NCBI GenBank assembly: GCA_023230175.1 | Contig: JALNXV010000008.1 | Span: forward strand, 1 to 26,810 | Direction: 5' to 3' | Source: Candidatus Cloacimonadota bacterium | GTDB lineage: Bacteria; Cloacimonadota; Cloacimonadia; Cloacimonadales; WRIO01 | Length of the DNA: 26,810 nucleotides | In this document: positions 1 through 6,338 of the stretch, piece after piece | Position numbering within the stretch: the stretch's first letter is position 1 | Layout of the letters: every line of letters begins with the position of its first letter | Notes under the pieces: generated by a model | Seen by the model: the letters and a program-made list of their open reading frames with translations, nothing else | What the model was told of the DNA's origin: nothing | Database searches by the model: none | Made by a program: the position numbers and the translations under genes

Positions 1-83
1 AAATTTGAATGTTTTAATTTATTATATTATATACATTTACCGGATATCAAGTAAATAATTTATGTATTTTTTTAAAAAATATA

Positions 84-112
84 TTGACAAAAAAACAGCC
101 TTTCGCAATATT
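84..112 (+). promoter_or_regulatory. Candidate promoter of the tRNA-Asp gene
   Basis: A perfect -35 hexamer TTGACA lies at 84-89, followed after 17 bp by AATATT at 107-112 as a weak -10. The predicted start would fall near 119, about 33 bp before the tRNA. The -35 is convincing and the -10 is poor. Confidence 0.4.
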
Positions 113-151
113 GCATTAAGTCAGTTGATTGAAATTAATAGAGTGAAATTC

Positions 152-228
152 GGGGGAGTAGTTCAGTTGGTCAGAACGTCTGCCTGTCACGCAGAAGGCC
201 GCGAGTTCGAGCCTCGTCTCTCCCGCCA
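152..228 (+). tRNA. tRNA-Asp (GTC)
   Basis: A 77 nt cloverleaf can be folded by eye. The acceptor GGGGGAG pairs with CTCTCCC through one G-U pair, with discriminator G and an encoded CCA end. The anticodon stem is TCTGC/GCAGA around loop CTGTCAC, giving anticodon GTC at 186-188. The T-loop contains GTTCGAG. A strong terminator begins 8 nt downstream, so this appears to be a single-tRNA transcription unit. Confidence 0.97.
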
Positions 229-235
229 TATATAT

Positions 236-265
236 AAGTCTCAAGATATCTTGAGACTTTTTTTT
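236..265 (+). terminator. Rho-independent terminator after tRNA-Asp
   Basis: A perfect 12 bp palindrome (arm AAGTCTCAAGAT at 236-247, reverse complement at 248-259) runs straight into a T-tract ending at about 265. Its position just after the CCA end of the tRNA fits termination of that transcript. Confidence 0.85.
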
Positions 266-299
266 ATTTAATTAAACAACTATATCATCTTTTTTTATA

Positions 300-329
300 T
301 AAAAAAAGCAGGATGAAATTCACCCTGCT
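300..329 (-). terminator. Rho-independent terminator of the lipoprotein gene
   Basis: Read on the minus strand, a 10 bp stem starting AGCAGGGTGA closes on a 3 nt loop at 307-329. It is followed by seven Ts (complement of the A-run at 301-307). It lies 17 bp past the stop codon of the minus-strand gene at 347-1390. Confidence 0.85.
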
Positions 330-346
330 AAATCAATTTAATCAAA

Positions 347-1390
347 CTAATTAGGAAATACTCGAGTTGTAAAGGTTTCTACTCTACTAAAATAAGTATT
401 ATTTTCATTATAAAAACCTCTAATAACTAATCTATAATCAGTATTAGATTTCAAATCAAGAGTTGGCTGAACTCTATATGTTCTAAAATTTTCCCAACTA
501 CCGGATTGTAAAGGAATATTTGATTCATAGTACTCATTTTGTTGGTCATATCCATACTCAATAACTGCTATATAAAAATCATCAGGATTTATAACTTTAG
601 CAAAATCTATTACTAAATCATTGCCGGGTAAATATATCTCACCATTATGAATAAAATCAACATTTGACATATTTAAATCCATTACTATATCAGGAACATT
701 AATAGCATCAGAACCATACAATAATACTTCTTGAATTGTGTTTGTAGAATAAGTATAATTAGAATTATCTTCAGAATAATTATCCTCAATGTAAATTTGA
801 ATAGTTCCAAGAACAAATGGCAAATCAGTTATAGAATACTTACCGTCAATTCCTGTAGTTACATAATACTTATCCGGAATAATATTATACCCACTAAAAT
901 CTAAAGTAAGTTTTTGATTTTTAACAACTTTATACTGTCCATTGACATTTGCATAATAAACAGTACCTTTTACTTCCGGTGAAGACAAAGGATACATATT
1001 GATATTATGAACGATACTATATTGAAAATCTTCATCCGTAGGTATATCAATATCATATATGTTTGGGATATTGATGTCTAATACTTTAGTTGCGTATGCT
1101 GTTTCACTACCACCAAGTCCTTTAAAAGTCAATAAGTAATCTCCGGGGAAAAGCTCAGAAATAGCATAATAACCACTAGCATCAGTTCTAGTTGTATGTT
1201 TTCTACCTTCAAACATCCAAGAAATTTCTACATTTCCCATTACTTCACTGCTTGCATAATCACAAACAACACCGTGAACAAAACCCTCTACCCTGCCATT
1301 ATTTTGATTATTATCTTCAGTAACATAAGACGAACAACCCAAAAAAACCAAAATCATCAACGGTATAAAAAAGATCAGAAATCTTTTCAT
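347..1390 (-). CDS. Lipoprotein with carboxypeptidase-regulatory-like repeats
   Basis: This 347-residue protein begins with a lipoprotein signal peptide: MKRF, a hydrophobic stretch, then a lipobox LGC with the lipidated Cys at residue 19. It is therefore expected to be anchored in a membrane facing the periplasm or outside. Residues about 33-115 resemble a carboxypeptidase regulatory-like (transthyretin-like) beta sandwich, with the typical T-D-A-S-G-Y-Y turn near 69-75. A second such unit around 140-235 carries TGIDGKYSITDLP. The last 100 residues look like a further Ig/Fn3-like beta domain. No catalytic motif is visible, so a structural or binding role is the reasonable inference. Start choice is secure: GGAGG lies 7 bp upstream and a consensus promoter sits ahead of it. 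It is monocistronic, between its own promoter and terminator. The specific function is unknown. Confidence 0.85.
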   Translation of the reverse strand: MKRFLIFFIPLMILVFLGCSSYVTEDNNQNNGRVEGFVHGVVCDYASSEVMGNVEISWMFEGRKHTTRTDASGYYAISELFPGDYLLTFKGLGGSETAYATKVLDINIPNIYDIDIPTDEDFQYSIVHNINMYPLSSPEVKGTVYYANVNGQYKVVKNQKLTLDFSGYNIIPDKYYVTTGIDGKYSITDLPFVLGTIQIYIEDNYSEDNSNYTYSTNTIQEVLLYGSDAINVPDIVMDLNMSNVDFIHNGEIYLPGNDLVIDFAKVINPDDFYIAVIEYGYDQQNEYYESNIPLQSGSWENFRTYRVQPTLDLKSNTDYRLVIRGFYNENNTYFSRVETFTTRVFPN

Positions 1391-1418
1391 AATTAATCCT
1401 CCATTTATATTTTAAATT

Positions 1419-1447
1419 ATTATATCTTTTTAGTATTTATTTGTCAA
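1419..1447 (-). promoter_or_regulatory. Consensus sigma-70-type promoter of the lipoprotein gene
   Basis: On the minus strand a perfect TTGACA (plus coordinates 1442-1447) is followed by 17 bp and a perfect TATAAT (1419-1424). The ribosome binding site GGAGG at 1398-1402 and the ATG at 1388-1390 follow at normal distances. Confidence 0.9.
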
Positions 1448-1520
1448 GTTTTTTAATGTTTTTTTGTTATAAAATTTGCTTTGCTGTAAAAAAAGAATAT
1501 TCTATAATTAAGGAGTTAAA

Positions 1521-2327
1521 ATGAAAAAATCAAATAAGCAAATAAATCTTGAGCATAAATTACTAAATATGCTTTCGGATAAAACACTCAAAACTGCCGA
1601 AATAATTTTTAAACATAAAGAACTTCAAGCTATGCAAGACTACGCCAATATTGTCTCAATTAAACGTCTTGGATTTAACGATCACGGACCTGTTCATATG
1701 AGAAAAGCTGCTTTAAACTCTATGCTGATGTTTGACTTACTTGACGCAAAAGGAATTAAGCTCAATCTGGAATCAGAAGGCGTCGCCCAAAATACCGACA
1801 GTAAAGTAGCAGTTTTCATAGCTTCAATCCTTCACGATCTTGGTATGACAGTCGCTCGAGATAGCCACGAATGGGTTAGTATGGTTATGGCATATAAATA
1901 TATTGACGAAATTCTGGACCAAATTTATTCTGCAAAAGAACTTCAGATAAAAGTAGCAGTAAGATCAATAATTATGGAAGGAATCTTTGGACATATGGCA
2001 ACACATAAAATACACTCTCTTGAAGCAGGACTTGTCTTAGTTGGAGACGGTTGCGATATGGAAGAAGGAAGAGCAAGAATCCCTACCCTACTTAGAAACG
2101 ATCCAAAAGCAGGAGATATTCATAGATATTCTGCTTCTTCTATTAAAAAAGTTGAAATCACTCAAGGTGAAAACAAACCAATCAAGATAGAAGTAAAAAT
2201 GAGTCAATCTGTCGGATTATTTCAAATCGAAGAAGTACTCTTCCCAAAAATTAAATCCAGCCCTGTAAAGCAATTTATCGAACTCTATGCTCAAGTTAGA
2301 GACCAAGAAAAACTAAAATACTTATAG
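1521..2327 (+). CDS. HD-domain phosphohydrolase family protein
   Basis: The 268-residue protein carries HD-superfamily metal-binding signatures. These are His55 and His59 in DHGPVHM, the His105-Asp106 pair in ILHDLGM, His116, and further His residues at 158 and 162 (GHMATH). A D-G-C-D segment near 176-179 is followed by G-R-A-R. HD proteins are metal-dependent phosphohydrolases acting on nucleotides or cyclic nucleotides; the substrate here cannot be told. There is no signal peptide or membrane segment, so it is cytosolic. The start is supported by AAGGAG 5 bp before the ATG. The next gene (rRNA methyltransferase) begins 18 bp after the stop, suggesting co-transcription. It resembles conserved stand-alone HD proteins also found in archaea. 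Confidence is good for the fold and low for the reaction. Confidence 0.82.
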   Translation: MKKSNKQINLEHKLLNMLSDKTLKTAEIIFKHKELQAMQDYANIVSIKRLGFNDHGPVHMRKAALNSMLMFDLLDAKGIKLNLESEGVAQNTDSKVAVFIASILHDLGMTVARDSHEWVSMVMAYKYIDEILDQIYSAKELQIKVAVRSIIMEGIFGHMATHKIHSLEAGLVLVGDGCDMEEGRARIPTLLRNDPKAGDIHRYSASSIKKVEITQGENKPIKIEVKMSQSVGLFQIEEVLFPKIKSSPVKQFIELYAQVRDQEKLKYL

Positions 2328-2345
2328 AAAGGCTTATTTATCATA

Positions 2346-3542
2346 ATGACTACAAAAAAATGCTATCTAAAAAAAAATCGTGATATCCCCTTTAAAAATC
2401 ACCACCCATGGATATTTTCAGGAGCTATAAATAAATGTGATACTAATGCCAAAGTAGGCGATGAAATCGCTGTATATGATTCGGAAAATAATTTTATTGG
2501 TTATGGATTGTACAATCCAAAAAGTCAAATACGCATCCGTTTATACAGCTTTGACCTTAGTCAACCTCTTGATGATAATTTCTGGAAAAGAAAAATCATC
2601 TCAGCTATCAATATGAGAATCAGAACTCTTCCTCACATTGCCTTCAAACAAGCTTGCAGAATCGTATATAGCGAAGGAGACGGACTATCAGGCTTAATTG
2701 TTGACAGATATGAAGACTACTTAGTAGTTCAGTTTACTTCTTATGCCTTATGGTTAAAAAAAGATATTATAATTAAAGTACTTCAAAACAACTGCTTCCC
2801 AAAAGGTATTTTCTTAAGAACCGAAAAACATATCCTCGAAGAAGAAGGCTTAGAACTAACTGATTGCTTAATTGAAGGACAAGAGCCGGAATCAGATATC
2901 ATAATTGAAGAAAACGGACTTTTTTATTATGTAGATATCCAAACAGGTCAAAAAACAGGCTTTTATCACGACCAACGAGATAATAGACTTGAAATAAGGA
3001 ATTATGCTAAAGAAAAACGCTGTCTTGATATCTGCACGTATAGCGGTGGTTTTGCTATGAATATGGCAAGAGGACTTGCTTGGGATATTACAGCTGTTGA
3101 TATTTCACCCTCTGCATTAAATATTGCAAGAAGAAACGCTATTCTCAATGGTCTTTCCTCAATAAAATTTGTTCAAGCAGATGCCTTTTCATACTTAACC
3201 GAACAAGTTAAAAAAAGTAATCTCTATGATATGATTGTGCTTGACCCACCAAAATTTACTCATTCAAAATCCAGTGTTAAACAAGCTCTTAAAGAATACA
3301 TTCAACTTAATACTTTAGCAATGCAACTCTTAGACAGATCAGGTATTTTAGTCACATGTAGTTGCTCCGGAAGAATCTTACTCAATGATTTCATCCAAGC
3401 TGTACATTATGCAGGGTTACAAGCAAAAAAACAAGTTAGGATTCTCCAATACAGAGGAGCCGCAATTGACCATCCTATAATGATTCAATGTCAAGAATCA
3501 TCTTATCTAAAATGTCTAATTTGCGAAATAGAACCTCTATAA
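2346..3542 (+). CDS. rlmI: 23S rRNA (cytosine-C5) methyltransferase, RlmI/YccW type
   Basis: The 398-residue protein has the RlmI-family architecture. An N-terminal PUA-like RNA-binding domain (about 1-75, with HPWIFSGAI and GYGLYNPKSQIRIRL) precedes a linker domain and a Rossmann methyltransferase. The diagnostic GQKTGFYHDQRDNR is at 201-214, the SAM-binding motif I DICTYSGGFAM starts near 228, and DPPKF lies at 300-304. TCSCS at 337-341 carries the catalytic Cys typical of m5C methyltransferases. E. coli RlmI methylates C1962 of 23S rRNA; family members vary in target, so site specificity here is inferred. Length matches the family. The ribosome binding site is weak. It follows the HD gene by 18 bp, and its 3' end overlaps the downstream transporter frame, indicating an operon. 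Confidence 0.92.
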   Translation: MTTKKCYLKKNRDIPFKNHHPWIFSGAINKCDTNAKVGDEIAVYDSENNFIGYGLYNPKSQIRIRLYSFDLSQPLDDNFWKRKIISAINMRIRTLPHIAFKQACRIVYSEGDGLSGLIVDRYEDYLVVQFTSYALWLKKDIIIKVLQNNCFPKGIFLRTEKHILEEEGLELTDCLIEGQEPESDIIIEENGLFYYVDIQTGQKTGFYHDQRDNRLEIRNYAKEKRCLDICTYSGGFAMNMARGLAWDITAVDISPSALNIARRNAILNGLSSIKFVQADAFSYLTEQVKKSNLYDMIVLDPPKFTHSKSSVKQALKEYIQLNTLAMQLLDRSGILVTCSCSGRILLNDFIQAVHYAGLQAKKQVRILQYRGAAIDHPIMIQCQESSYLKCLICEIEPL

Positions 3543-4402
3543 ACAAATATTCTATTTCCCTACACCTATCTGTTATCCTTTTTGGTTTAGCAGGCATTTT
3601 CGGCAAACTAATCAACCAACCTACCTTATTCATAGTGACAGGTAGAGTGTTTTTTGCATTTATAAGCTTATTAATCTTTAGACAATTTTCAAGAATAAAG
3701 TATCAAAAAATTAATAAAGCTCAGATATACTTACTCATATTATCAGGTTTAATTTTAGTTACTCACTGGTTTTCTTTTTTTTATGCTATACAAAAATCAA
3801 GTGTATCTGCGGGTTTATTTATGTTTGCATCATTTCCAATATTCTCTTTAGTATTAGAAAAGTTATATTACAAAAACAGAGTTTATCTACTCGAAATAAC
3901 AAGTATAATAATATGCATAATTGGTCTCTTTATCATTTCTTATGATTTCAATGCTCGAGAAATAAGTTTTTTTGTGATTATAACCGGGATATATTCAGGA
4001 TTTTCTTTTGCCCTTCTGGGTATAATTAACAAACACTTAGTTCAAAAACAAAATGTTGTAACTATCAATCTTATCCAATATCTAACAGCATTTATATTAT
4101 TAGGACCATATTTAATTCATAATCTAAATCTCTTTTATAATTTATCAGATATACTTCTTTTACTTTTACTTGGAATAGTTTTTACAGCCTTATCACACAG
4201 TTTATTTATTTATTCATTAAAGCAAATTGACATATTTAAGGCTTCGCTTATCTCTTGTCTTGAACCGGTATATGGTTCATTAATAGCAGTAATTATCTTA
4301 TCAGAAAAACTCACTATATATTTGATAGCGGGTGGATTATTAATAATCCTGTCTTCAATTATTTTAAAAGGCAATATTCTACAAGTCCACAGTCAGACTT
4401 GA
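3488..4402 (+). CDS. EamA/DMT-family membrane transporter
   Basis: A 304-residue integral membrane protein with about ten hydrophobic helices arranged as two five-helix halves. Each half shows the EamA pattern, for example the GLAGIFGKLI start and the later ALSHSLFIYSLKQIDIFKAS and LEPVYGSLIAVIIL segments. The superfamily exports or imports small metabolites; the substrate cannot be predicted. The first ATG lies 55 bp inside rlmI in another frame and a second ATG is at 3512. Neither has a good ribosome binding site, so translational coupling or a nearby non-ATG start is possible and the N-terminus is uncertain. The last four codons, including the TGA stop, lie inside a 49-50 bp dispersed repeat, so the C-terminal tail may have been set by insertion of that repeat. 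Confidence 0.85.
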   Translation: MSRIILSKMSNLRNRTSINKYSISLHLSVILFGLAGIFGKLINQPTLFIVTGRVFFAFISLLIFRQFSRIKYQKINKAQIYLLILSGLILVTHWFSFFYAIQKSSVSAGLFMFASFPIFSLVLEKLYYKNRVYLLEITSIIICIIGLFIISYDFNAREISFFVIITGIYSGFSFALLGIINKHLVQKQNVVTINLIQYLTAFILLGPYLIHNLNLFYNLSDILLLLLLGIVFTALSHSLFIYSLKQIDIFKASLISCLEPVYGSLIAVIILSEKLTIYLIAGGLLIILSSIILKGNILQVHSQT

Positions 4403-4440
4403 CTTGCAATGAGCAAAGCGAATGTGAGTTGAGAATGACT
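4391..4440 (+). repeat. Dispersed 49 bp repeat, copy 1 (family 2)
   Basis: The segment matches 11725-11773 (opposite strand) at about 37 of 49 positions. It shares the core GACTTGACTT and, near the other end, a block related to GTGAGTTGAGAA. The ends form short inverted arms: GTCA at 4392-4395 and TGAC at 4436-4439. In both copies the repeat lies just past (here overlapping) a gene's stop codon, in the same orientation relative to that gene. Confidence 0.6.
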
Positions 4441-4613
4441 AACATCTTGTCATTGCGATAAGCTTGCGAAGAAGCAATCTATTCATTCTCAATTTCCTTC
4501 TTACTTACTCGACCATGATGGTCAAGCTACGATATTCGCAATTAGAGACTCAAGTCCACTCAATATTTACTGCAAGCAGGGATGCTCGCAGAACATAGTT
4601 ATTCAAAATTCTT
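4441..4613. other. Convergent intergenic region with repeat fragments
   Basis: This gap separates the converging EamA and mutM genes. After the family-2 repeat it holds TTGTCATTGCGATAAGCTTG followed by GCGAAGAAGCAATC (4448-4481), reminiscent of hairpin repeats common near gene ends in many bacteria. It also holds a short palindrome GACCATGATGGTC (4511-4523) and a solitary REP-like B hairpin (4570-4591). ATTAGAGACTCAAGTC at 4541-4556 recurs in altered form at 9140-9155. No T-rich terminator was recognised. Confidence 0.5.
4570..4591 (+). repeat. REP-like element, solitary hairpin B
   Basis: CTGCAAGCA - GGGA - TGCTCGCAG forms a 9 bp stem with one A-C mismatch. It is the B hairpin of the compound repeat seen at 8930, 22261 and 26710. 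The outer pair is C-G here but G-C in the other copies, a pair-preserving change. The flank GAACATAGTTATT matches the common 3' flank loosely. Confidence 0.6.
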
Positions 4614-5429
4614 TTAAATCTGACATTTAGGGCAATAATTTGTTGATCTACCACCTTGTCTAATTTTCAAAATATCACTTTTACAAACAGGGCAGGTTAT
4701 CTTTCCATACACTTGCAGAAAATCCTGAAATTCACCTGTTTTGTCATCTACTCTTCTAAAATCTGAAATACTTGTGCCATTATATTTAACAGCAAGAGAC
4801 AAGATTTTTTTGGTTGAAACAACAATTCTTTTTAATTCCTTATCAGTTAATTGATTAACTTGTATTAAAGGAGAAACCTTAGCATCAAACAATATTTCTT
4901 GAGCGTAGATATTACCAATACCGGCAATCAAGTTTTGATTTAGTAAAAGAACTTTAATTTGAGTCTTTTTATTCATACATATAGCTTTTAATTTATTAAA
5001 ATTAAAATCTTCATCAAGGGCATCAATTCCGATATTTTTGTAAGATTTAATATCAAGATCAGATGAAAATATCTCTACTTTACCAAAAGTACGCACATCA
5101 TCAAATAATAAACAATCACCGGTTTGAAAATTAAATATAAGTCTGATATGGTTTGTTTTGAAGCTATTTTGTTGTTGAAACGGGCAATAGATTAATTTCC
5201 CTGTCATACGTAGATGGATTAAAATTTGAAAGCTTTGATTAACTTGCATAACAAGATATTTACCGTATCTATCTATCTGAGTAATATTGCCAATTAATTC
5301 AGAAATATCATATTGAGTATGATTTACAAAACTTCTATCTAATAATATATGAATATCAGAGATATATTTTCCTATAATTTGTTTTACTAATTCTTTTCTT
5401 ATAGTTTCAACTTCAGGTAGTTCAGGCAT
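4614..5429 (-). CDS. mutM: Formamidopyrimidine-DNA glycosylase (MutM/Fpg)
   Basis: The 271-residue product begins MPELPEVET, supplying the catalytic Pro2 (Schiff-base nucleophile) and Glu3. Lys57 in DRYGKYL is the expected conserved lysine. Other family marks are the HLRMTGKL strand, FDDVRTFG, and the helix-two-turn-helix segment GIGNIYAQEILF. A C-terminal zinc finger of two Cys pairs (CPVC and CPKC) ends the protein. The enzyme excises oxidised purines such as 8-oxoguanine and nicks the abasic site. Length is normal. The ATG directly follows the stop codon of the upstream methyltransferase gene, with AGGAG 4 bp before it, so the two are co-translated. It is the last gene of the priA run. Confidence 0.97.
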   Translation of the reverse strand: MPELPEVETIRKELVKQIIGKYISDIHILLDRSFVNHTQYDISELIGNITQIDRYGKYLVMQVNQSFQILIHLRMTGKLIYCPFQQQNSFKTNHIRLIFNFQTGDCLLFDDVRTFGKVEIFSSDLDIKSYKNIGIDALDEDFNFNKLKAICMNKKTQIKVLLLNQNLIAGIGNIYAQEILFDAKVSPLIQVNQLTDKELKRIVVSTKKILSLAVKYNGTSISDFRRVDDKTGEFQDFLQVYGKITCPVCKSDILKIRQGGRSTNYCPKCQI

Positions 5430-6278
5430 TTATTCTCCTAATTGACTTAATTGTCTGTATATTTCAAAACAGCATACAGCCGTTGCGGTTGCAACATTTA
5501 AAGAATTTTTCCACCCCAATAAAGGGATTTTAATAACAGTATCGCATTGTGTAATAGTATCTTCAGAAATCCCAAGAGCTTCATTTCCTACAAGTAATGC
5601 AGAAAGATTAATAAATTTTGTTTGATATACTGAAGAAGCTTGTTCTACTGTCTCTAAAGCATAAACAAGGTAGCCCTTTTGTTTTGCGTAATTTATTGCC
5701 ATAATTGTAGTCGCAAAATATTGCCATCTAATCTTTTTATGAGTACCCATAGCTGTATTTTTAACTTTGTCATTATCGGGAGTTGGAGTATAACCACAAA
5801 ATAAGATTTCTTCAATATTAAGGCATTCTGCAGTCCTTATAATTGAGCCTGTATTAAATGCTGAACGTAGGTTGTCTAATATTAAAATCAAAGGAATCCT
5901 TGGAGAATCACTTTCTTTATCACCTTTTACTATGTTTATATCCGACATAAAATGAAAATCCTTTTGTTTAATTATCATATTATTGAGAAACTCTCTTAAC
6001 ACAAGATATACATCCTCAACTGTTTTTGTTGAACTTATACTAATAAAAAGTTCATTAAATATAGGTATTGTGTCATCTTTTAATACTAATAGACTTGACT
6101 TAATTTCATCAAAAAAATCTATCCTTGAAATTTGTAATTGATTATTTAATAATTTCTTATTAGACATAAGATAAGCCTCAATTTGTTGAAAAGCAATTAA
6201 AAGTTTATCAAATTTTGCTTTTTCTGATAATTGGTCCCATTTACTTTGAGAAAAGCTAATAATCTTTATGTTTTTCAT
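5430..6278 (-). CDS. SpoU/TrmH-family RNA 2'-O-methyltransferase
   Basis: The C-terminal part of this 282-residue protein is a SPOUT (trefoil-knot) methyltransferase. Motif 1 is LDNLRSAFNTGSIIRTAE (134-151, with Asn142 and Arg148), motif 2 is LLVGNEALGIS (228-238), and motif 3 is IPLLGWKNSLNVATA (251-265). Such enzymes 2'-O-methylate tRNA or rRNA using SAM. The first 115 or so residues do not look like the usual small substrate-binding domain of TrmH/RlmB, and I do not recognise them. The target RNA is therefore unknown. It lies between priA (60 bp upstream) and mutM (abutting downstream) on the same strand, with an AGG-containing ribosome binding site 5 bp before the ATG. Confidence 0.88.
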   Translation of the reverse strand: MKNIKIISFSQSKWDQLSEKAKFDKLLIAFQQIEAYLMSNKKLLNNQLQISRIDFFDEIKSSLLVLKDDTIPIFNELFISISSTKTVEDVYLVLREFLNNMIIKQKDFHFMSDINIVKGDKESDSPRIPLILILDNLRSAFNTGSIIRTAECLNIEEILFCGYTPTPDNDKVKNTAMGTHKKIRWQYFATTIMAINYAKQKGYLVYALETVEQASSVYQTKFINLSALLVGNEALGISEDTITQCDTVIKIPLLGWKNSLNVATATAVCCFEIYRQLSQLGE

Positions 6279-6338
6279 TTAAACCTGTCTTAGAAACCCA
6301 ATACAAATTGTCATTAAAATAGATTCATAGCAAATAAC

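Noticed and set aside
62..271. A 69-codon plus-strand open frame at the left edge
   Set aside because: It runs through the tRNA-Asp gene and into its terminator and has no ribosome binding site.
1503..1508. TATAAT as -10 for the HD hydrolase gene, with TTGCTG 16 bp upstream
   Set aside because: Transcription would start at about 1515, after the ribosome binding site AAGGAG (1510-1515), so it cannot serve that start codon.
3488..3542. Possible frameshift joining rlmI and the EamA gene
   Set aside because: Both proteins are complete to family length, so a simple gene overlap is the better reading.
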